This document shows, piece by piece, positions 59,375 to 64,000 of a stretch of 64,000 nucleotides of DNA (position 1 is the stretch's first letter; every line of letters starts with the position of its first letter). The stretch is from the NCBI RefSeq assembly GCF_030687835.1, contig NZ_CP117449.1, forward strand, positions 1,116,001-1,180,000, in the 5' to 3' direction. The position numbers were made by a program, and so were the translations under genes. The notes beneath the pieces are model-generated. The model searched no databases and was not told the DNA's origin. It saw nothing but the letters and a program-made list of their open reading frames with translations. Origin of the DNA: Pseudomonas hefeiensis (GTDB lineage: Bacteria > Pseudomonadota > Gammaproteobacteria > Pseudomonadales > Pseudomonadaceae).

Positions 59375-60871
59375 TTACATCGCGCAAACCACACGATTAC
59401 GCCCACTGGCCTTGGCCTGGTATAGCGCCTTGTCGGCAGCGAACATGAGTTGTTCGAGGTCGCCATACGGCCCTTGGGCCCAAGTGGCAATGCCGATGCT
59501 GACTGTCATGGGAGCATCGCCGTCGCGGGCCGGCGGCAGTTGCTCCACCGCCTCACGAACGTTCTGGGCCATGGTAAAGGCGCCAGCGGTGGTGGTTTCC
59601 GGCAGTACCACCGAGAACTCCTCACCACCGTAACGCGCTGCCAGGTCGGCCGGTCGACGGACATGCCTGCCGATCAGCTGCGCCAGGGTGCGCAAGGCCT
59701 CATCACCACTTTGGTGGCCATGACGATCGTTGAATGCCTTGAAGTGATCGGCATCAATCATCATGACTGACAGCGGTTGGCCCGAGCGCTGGGCCCGCAG
59801 CCATTCCTGTTGCAGCGTCTCGTCCAGGGTCCGGCGGTTGGCCAGGCCCGTCAGCGAGTCGACGGACGCCAGTTGCGCCAGTTCCCGCTCGGCATGGTGG
59901 CGCCGCCTCAGTTCATGACGCAGCAGCCAGGTGAGCCAGAGCAAGCCGATGCACAATGCCCCCGTAGCCCCGCTGACCAGCAGCGCCGTGCGTTTCCATG
60001 AGGCGAAGACCTCATCGGAGGAGAGCGCCACCACCACGATCAACGGCAAGTCGCCGACTTGGGAAAACGTGTACAGGCGCTGCGCCTGATCAAGGCTGGA
60101 GACACTGGTGAAGCTGCCGTTGCCTTCGCGCAGGATGCGCATGAAGTTCGCTCGTTTGCTGAAATCCTTGCCGATCAGGTCTTCGGCCAAGGGCGGTTCC
60201 TGTGCCAATAGAAAACCGTCGCTGCTGACCAGGTTGACCGAGCCGCCATGACCGATGTTTAGGCTCTTGAACAGCTGGCTGAAGTAACTCAAGCGCATCG
60301 CCGCCTCGGCTACCCCTAAAAACTCGCCTCGTTCATTACTCAGCCGATGGCTGAAACTGATGCGCCAGTCCTGCTCTGCACCTCTGGAGCGGAACGGACG
60401 GCTGATCTTCATGCCCAGGCTTGGGTCATGGACGTGGGGCTTGAAATACTCCCGATCGGCATAATTGCCTTTGCGCGGTTCGATCGAGGCAGAGTCGGCG
60501 ATCACATCTCCGTGTTTGTCCAATAGCAATATTTCGCCTTTATAGGGCGCGGCGGTGGAGCGGTCGAACAGGGCCAAGTGGCGAATTGTCGGAGAAACGT
60601 CTTCCATGTCGTCGCGTTTGGTAGCGCTGATCAGGCCTTGCAGCGACAGTTGGTACAGTTCGACATTGCGCAGCACGTCGGCGTCGATCAATTGAACGAT
60701 ATTGTTCGCCGCACGTGTCGCCTCCTGTCGGGCGCTGGTGTGTTCGCGGATCAGCAGAAAGCTCACGATACTCAGAATGGTCAATACAACCAGCGAGCTG
60801 GCAACTATCAGTACCCGTTCCGAGCGTATCGAAAACGGGGTGATGCCGGGTGTCGCACTACTCACACTCAT
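59375..60871 (-). CDS. Membrane-bound diguanylate cyclase with Cache sensor
   Basis: 498 residues. Helix at about 22-43 (VLIVASSLVVLTILSIVSFL), periplasmic dCache-like sensor at about 45-295 (GEILLLDKHGDVIADSASIE, GNYADREYFKPHVHDPSLGM), second helix at about 302-322, and a GGDEF domain at about 340-498. The active site is ARYGGEEFSVVLPE. An I-site RPAD lies five residues before GGEEF, so product inhibition is expected. Cache domains bind small ligands outside the cytoplasm, often amino acids or carboxylates; the ligand is unknown. Start ATG at 60871, monocistronic. Confidence 0.92.
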   Translation of the reverse strand: MSVSSATPGITPFSIRSERVLIVASSLVVLTILSIVSFLLIREHTSARQEATRAANNIVQLIDADVLRNVELYQLSLQGLISATKRDDMEDVSPTIRHLALFDRSTAAPYKGEILLLDKHGDVIADSASIEPRKGNYADREYFKPHVHDPSLGMKISRPFRSRGAEQDWRISFSHRLSNERGEFLGVAEAAMRLSYFSQLFKSLNIGHGGSVNLVSSDGFLLAQEPPLAEDLIGKDFSKRANFMRILREGNGSFTSVSSLDQAQRLYTFSQVGDLPLIVVVALSSDEVFASWKRTALLVSGATGALCIGLLWLTWLLRHELRRRHHAERELAQLASVDSLTGLANRRTLDETLQQEWLRAQRSGQPLSVMMIDADHFKAFNDRHGHQSGDEALRTLAQLIGRHVRRPADLAARYGGEEFSVVLPETTTAGAFTMAQNVREAVEQLPPARDGDAPMTVSIGIATWAQGPYGDLEQLMFAADKALYQAKASGRNRVVCAM

Positions 60872-61022
60872 GGTTCCGATGTCTGCATTGTCATATGGCG
60901 ATCCGCCCCAGGGCTGCTCATCGTGTAAATCCTGGGCAACTGACCGGTATCAGACAAATGCTGGCCTTTTGCAGGATTGTGCGTGGACCGCCCAAATAGG
61001 GCAATCCACCTAATGGCTTATT

Positions 61023-62390
61023 TCAAGCCGGCAAACGGATTCCGAAGGTATTGGCTCCGTGGTCACTGCGTACGAATACATCCCCGCCATGCATCAGTGC
61101 GATTGCCTTGACGATGGCCAGTCCCAGGCCATGGTTGGCCCCACTGTTGCTGCGGGAAGCATCCACCCGGTAGAACCGTTCGAACAGGCGCGGCAGGTGT
61201 TCGTCGGTAATCGGTTCTCCTGGGTTGGTGACGCCGAGGCTGACTTGGTCGCCAAGGGCTTCAATGCACACCTCGATGACTTGCCCTGGCGCGGTGTGTT
61301 GCACCGCGTTGCTCAGCAAGTTGATCAGCGCCCGGCGCAGATGAGCGATCTCGATCTTGGCCTGGGCATCGCCGCTGACCCGGACCTGGACCTGAGCGTC
61401 TTCGAGGATGAAGTCCAGGTAGTCGAGGGTGGTCGCTACTTCACCGGCCAGGGAGGTGCTGGTGAGTTTGGTGGCTTTGCTGCCCTGGTCGGCGCTGGCG
61501 AGGAACAGCATGTCGTTGATGATCGAGCGCAGTCGCTCCAGCTCTTCGAGATTCGATTGCAGCACCTCGAAGTAATGCTCGGCCGAGCGCCCACGGGTCA
61601 GCGCCACCTGGGTCTGGCCGATCAGGTTGGTCAGGGGCGAGCGCAGTTCATGGGCGACATCGGCGTTGAACGACTCCAACCGTGAATACGCCTGTTCGAC
61701 CCGGTCGAGGGTGGCGTTGAAGGAACTGACGAACTGACTGAGCTCCGGCGGCAAAGGTGACATCTGCAAGCGCCCGGACAGGCGGGGCGGGGTCAGGCGT
61801 TGGGCTTCATCGGACAGCCTGATCAGCGGCTTGAGACCGATGCGCGCCACCCAGTAGCCCAGCAGGGAAGCCAGGATCACCCCGACAATCGCCAGGCTCA
61901 CCAACGCCACCAGCAAATGGTGCTGGGTCTGGTAGAACGTCAGGGTGTCGATGCCGATCATGAAGCGCAGCGGTGGACGCTGGTCCTTGGCCGGGAACTG
62001 GCTCACGAGCACTTTCATCGGGTATTGCTGCTCCGTCAGTTTCAGGTCGCGCTTGCCCAGCGGACCTTCGGCGAAGGCGCGGATCTGCGGATCGGGGCTG
62101 CCATATTCAAAGCGCGGATCGCCGCTGACGATCCAGAAGTGGATGCGCTTGTCTTCCTCGCCCAGCAACCGCAGCTTGTTATTGATTTTTACCCAGTGCT
62201 CGGGCGTGCCGTAGCGGCCAACCGTGGACTCGAGCACGCTGTAGCGCGCATCGAGTTCGGCTTCCGGCAACAGGCCCAGGCCCTTTTCGACTTGCTGGTA
62301 CAAGGCCCCGCCGATCAACAGGAACACCAATGCCGCCACCAGCGTGAACATGCCGCTCAGGCGCAGGGCGATACTGTCGGGCAAAGTCAT
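61023..62390 (-). CDS. Sensor histidine kinase (heavy-metal-sensor type)
   Basis: 455 residues. Two membrane helices at about 13-33 and 160-182 flank a periplasmic sensor of about 125 residues; HAMP at about 183-235. The H-box is NADVAHELRSPLTNLIGQTQ. The N-box is INLLSNAVQHTAPG and the G-box HGLGLAIVKAIALMHGG. It resembles the CusS/CopS/IrlS group that often senses copper or silver, but no clear metal-binding His/Met cluster is visible in the sensor. It overlaps the response regulator gene by 4 bases and lies in line with an RND pump gene, which it may control. Confidence 0.9.
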   Translation of the reverse strand: MTLPDSIALRLSGMFTLVAALVFLLIGGALYQQVEKGLGLLPEAELDARYSVLESTVGRYGTPEHWVKINNKLRLLGEEDKRIHFWIVSGDPRFEYGSPDPQIRAFAEGPLGKRDLKLTEQQYPMKVLVSQFPAKDQRPPLRFMIGIDTLTFYQTQHHLLVALVSLAIVGVILASLLGYWVARIGLKPLIRLSDEAQRLTPPRLSGRLQMSPLPPELSQFVSSFNATLDRVEQAYSRLESFNADVAHELRSPLTNLIGQTQVALTRGRSAEHYFEVLQSNLEELERLRSIINDMLFLASADQGSKATKLTSTSLAGEVATTLDYLDFILEDAQVQVRVSGDAQAKIEIAHLRRALINLLSNAVQHTAPGQVIEVCIEALGDQVSLGVTNPGEPITDEHLPRLFERFYRVDASRSNSGANHGLGLAIVKAIALMHGGDVFVRSDHGANTFGIRLPA

Positions 62391-63058
62391 TCTCTGCTCT
62401 CCAGTACATAACCCATCCCGCGAATCGTGTGCAGCAATTTCTGTTCAAACGGCCCGTCGAGCTTGGCTCGCAGGCGTTTGATCGCCACTTCCACCACGTT
62501 GGCGTCGCTGTCGAAGTTGATGTCCCAGACCATCTCGGCAATGGCGGTTTTCGACAGTATTTCGCCCTGGCGGCGCGCCAGGACGCTGAGCAGCGAAAAT
62601 TCCTTGGCGGTCAGGTCCAGGCGTTGGCCTGAGCGGGTGGCTTTGCGGCTGATCAGGTCGACCCACAGGTCGGCGATGCTGACCTGCACCGGTTCATGGC
62701 TGCCGCTGCGGCGGGTCAGGGCTTGCAGGCGGGCCACCAGTTCCAGGAAGGAAAACGGTTTTCCCAGGTAGTCATCGGCGCCGTCGCGCAGGCCCCTGAT
62801 GCGGTCTTCGACCCGTTCGCGGGCGGTGAGCATGATCACCGGCGTCTGCTTGCGGGCGCGCAGGGCACGCAGCACGCCGAAGCCGTCCAGGCCTGGCAGC
62901 ATCACGTCTAGCACGATCACTGCGTAATCGCTTTCCAGCGCCAGGTGCAGCCCCTCGACGCCGTCCGGCGCCACGTCCACGGTGTAGCCCTGTTCGGTCA
63001 GGCCGCGATGCAGATAATCCGCGGTTTTTTCTTCATCTTCGATGATCAGAACGCGCAT
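62387..63058 (-). CDS. OmpR-family response regulator (CusR/CopR-like)
   Basis: 223 residues. Receiver domain at about 1-115, with the acidic pocket IIEDEEKTADYL, the phospho-acceptor Asp in VIVLDVMLPGLDGFGVLRAL, and the Lys in DDYLGKPFSFLELVARLQAL. Winged-helix OmpR DNA-binding domain at about 125-220 (LDLTAKEFSLLSVLARRQGE, DANVVEVAIKRLRAKLD). Partner of the overlapping kinase gene. It starts 9 bases after the stop of the RND gene, so pump and regulator are probably one transcript. Confidence 0.93.
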   Translation of the reverse strand: MRVLIIEDEEKTADYLHRGLTEQGYTVDVAPDGVEGLHLALESDYAVIVLDVMLPGLDGFGVLRALRARKQTPVIMLTARERVEDRIRGLRDGADDYLGKPFSFLELVARLQALTRRSGSHEPVQVSIADLWVDLISRKATRSGQRLDLTAKEFSLLSVLARRQGEILSKTAIAEMVWDINFDSDANVVEVAIKRLRAKLDGPFEQKLLHTIRGMGYVLESRE

Positions 63059-63067
63059 GGCCCCGCC

Positions 63068-64000
63068 TCAGTCTGTGGTTGCCAGCGCCGCCGTCGGCGC
63101 GGGTCCGGGCTGCTGGACGGGCCGATGGAACAGTCGCTCCAGCCATAAGTATATGACCGGTGTGGTGAACAGCGTCAGCGCCTGGCTCACCAGCAGGCCG
63201 CCGACCACCGCAATGCCCAGCGGCTGGCGCAGTTCCGCGCCGGGACCGGAGCCGAGCATCAGCGGCAGGGCGCCGAGCAGAGCGGCGAGGGTCGTCATGA
63301 TGATCGGGCGAAACCGGGTCAGGCACGCCTGGAAAATCGCTTCCTGGGGCGTCAACCCTCCCTTGCGCTGGGCGTCGAGGGCGAAGTCGATCATCAGGAT
63401 GCCGTTTTTCTTGACGATGCCGATCAGCAGCACCAGCCCGATCAGCGCCATGATCGAAAAATCCTGGCCCAGCAACCACAGCATGACCAGCGCGCCGAGG
63501 CCGGCCGAGGGCAGGGTGGAGATGATCGTTAGCGGGTGCACAAAACTCTCGTAGAGCACGCCGAGGATGATGTACACCGCCAACAGCGCGGCGAGGATCA
63601 GCCACGGCTGGCTGGCCAGGGAGCTTTGGAACGCCTGGGCCGCGCCCTGGAAGTTGCCGGTGATGGAGGCCGGCATGCCGATCTCGTTCTTGGCCTGGTC
63701 GAGCATGCGCACCGCATCCCCCAGCGCCACGCCAGGCGCGAGGTTGAATGACAGGTTGGCGGCAGGGAACATGCCGTCGTGGGCAATGGACAGCGGGCCG
63801 TTGGTCGGCGCATCGAAGCGGGCCAGGGCTGAAAGCGGGACCATCTCACCGCTGAGCGGTGAGCGCAGATAGAAATACGCCAGGCTCTCGGCCTTGCCGC
63901 GTTGCGCGGTGTCGAGCTCCAGGATCACGTTGTATTGATTGGTCTCAGTCTGGAATTCGTTGATCTGCCGCTGGCCGAAGGCGTCGTACAGGGCCTGGTC
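63068..64000 (-). CDS. RND efflux transporter, MdtC/MuxC-like (5' partial)
   Basis: The C-terminal 310 or so residues of a large inner-membrane HAE1-type RND pump; the frame stays open to the last base of the window. Visible are a periplasmic docking/pore part ([40 protein letters not shown]), then the second set of membrane helices ([40 protein letters not shown] with [35 protein letters not shown]). The [20 protein letters not shown] stretch is typical of MdtB/MdtC (MuxB/MuxC). As the last pump gene before the regulators, MuxC-like is most likely. Confidence 0.88.
   Translation of the reverse strand, partial: DQALYDAFGQRQINEFQTETNQYNVILELDTAQRGKAESLAYFYLRSPLSGEMVPLSALARFDAPTNGPLSIAHDGMFPAANLSFNLAPGVALGDAVRMLDQAKNEIGMPASITGNFQGAAQAFQSSLASQPWLILAALLAVYIILGVLYESFVHPLTIISTLPSAGLGALVMLWLLGQDFSIMALIGLVLLIGIVKKNGILMIDFALDAQRKGGLTPQEAIFQACLTRFRPIIMTTLAALLGALPLMLGSGPGAELRQPLGIAVVGGLLVSQALTLFTTPVIYLWLERLFHRPVQQPGPAPTAALATTD

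Overview
The window is a chromosomal segment of a Pseudomonas species, most likely of the P. fluorescens complex. The evidence is the high-GC coding style, the gene orders petABC-sspAB and rsmI-rnpB-mraZ-dcw-lpxC, and the many REP/REPIN palindromes built on GTGGGAGCGGGCTTGCTCGC. No rRNA, tRNA, prophage or insertion sequence was seen. Genus-level placement is firm; species placement is inference.

Layout. 1-1.7 kb: end of the cyo (cytochrome bo3 oxidase) operon (cyoC partial, cyoD, cyoE). 1.7-2.5 kb: a HigB/HigA-type toxin-antitoxin module lying between two identical 37-bp terminators. 2.5-8.1 kb: REPINs, an unrecognised conserved protein, a PAS-GGDEF diguanylate cyclase, a LysR regulator next to a class III aminotransferase, and an OmpA-like lipoprotein. 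8.1-21.3 kb: a catabolic island for ectoine and hydroxyectoine. It has an ABC importer (ehuB-C-D-A, minus strand) diverging from the MocR regulator enuR, then eutB, eutC, doeA, doeB, doeX, doeC and doeD (plus strand). Imported ectoine would be opened by DoeA, deacetylated by DoeB, transaminated by DoeD and oxidised by DoeC to aspartate. EutB and EutC belong to the hydroxyectoine-to-ectoine branch, but no eutA is present. A 16-bp near-palindrome shared by the ehuB/enuR gap and the eutB leader is a candidate EnuR operator.

21.3-29.4 kb: a four-unit REPIN array, a ZapG/YhcB-like protein, an alpha/beta hydrolase, trpS, zapE, a GlxA-type AraC regulator, an acyl-CoA dehydrogenase and an aldo/keto reductase. 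29.5-34.4 kb: rplM-rpsI, the cytochrome bc1 operon petABC, and sspA-sspB. sspA carries a one-base insertion that breaks its frame, either a real lesion or a sequence error. 34.5-35.4 kb: an 834-bp non-coding element with long inverted-repeat arms and REP sequences inside it; a reduced relative lies at 58.7-59.3 kb. 35.4-39 kb (minus strand): lpoA, yraN, gmhA, dolP. 39.1-40.5 kb: rsmI and the RNase P RNA.

40.6-58.6 kb: the complete division and cell wall (dcw) cluster: mraZ, rsmH, ftsL, ftsI, murE, murF, mraY, murD, ftsW, murG, murC, ddl, ftsQ, ftsA, ftsZ, lpxC. Most junctions overlap. A promoter and three 10-bp-phased MraZ boxes precede mraZ. 59.3-64 kb (minus strand): a membrane GGDEF protein, then a two-component system (kinase and OmpR-type regulator) just downstream of an RND efflux pump gene that runs off the window end.

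No wholly new system was found. The strongest candidates for follow-up are the toxin-antitoxin module bracketed by duplicated terminators, the putative EnuR operator, the eutA-less ectoine island, the long palindromic element family, and the constant 134-bp register of REPIN clusters.
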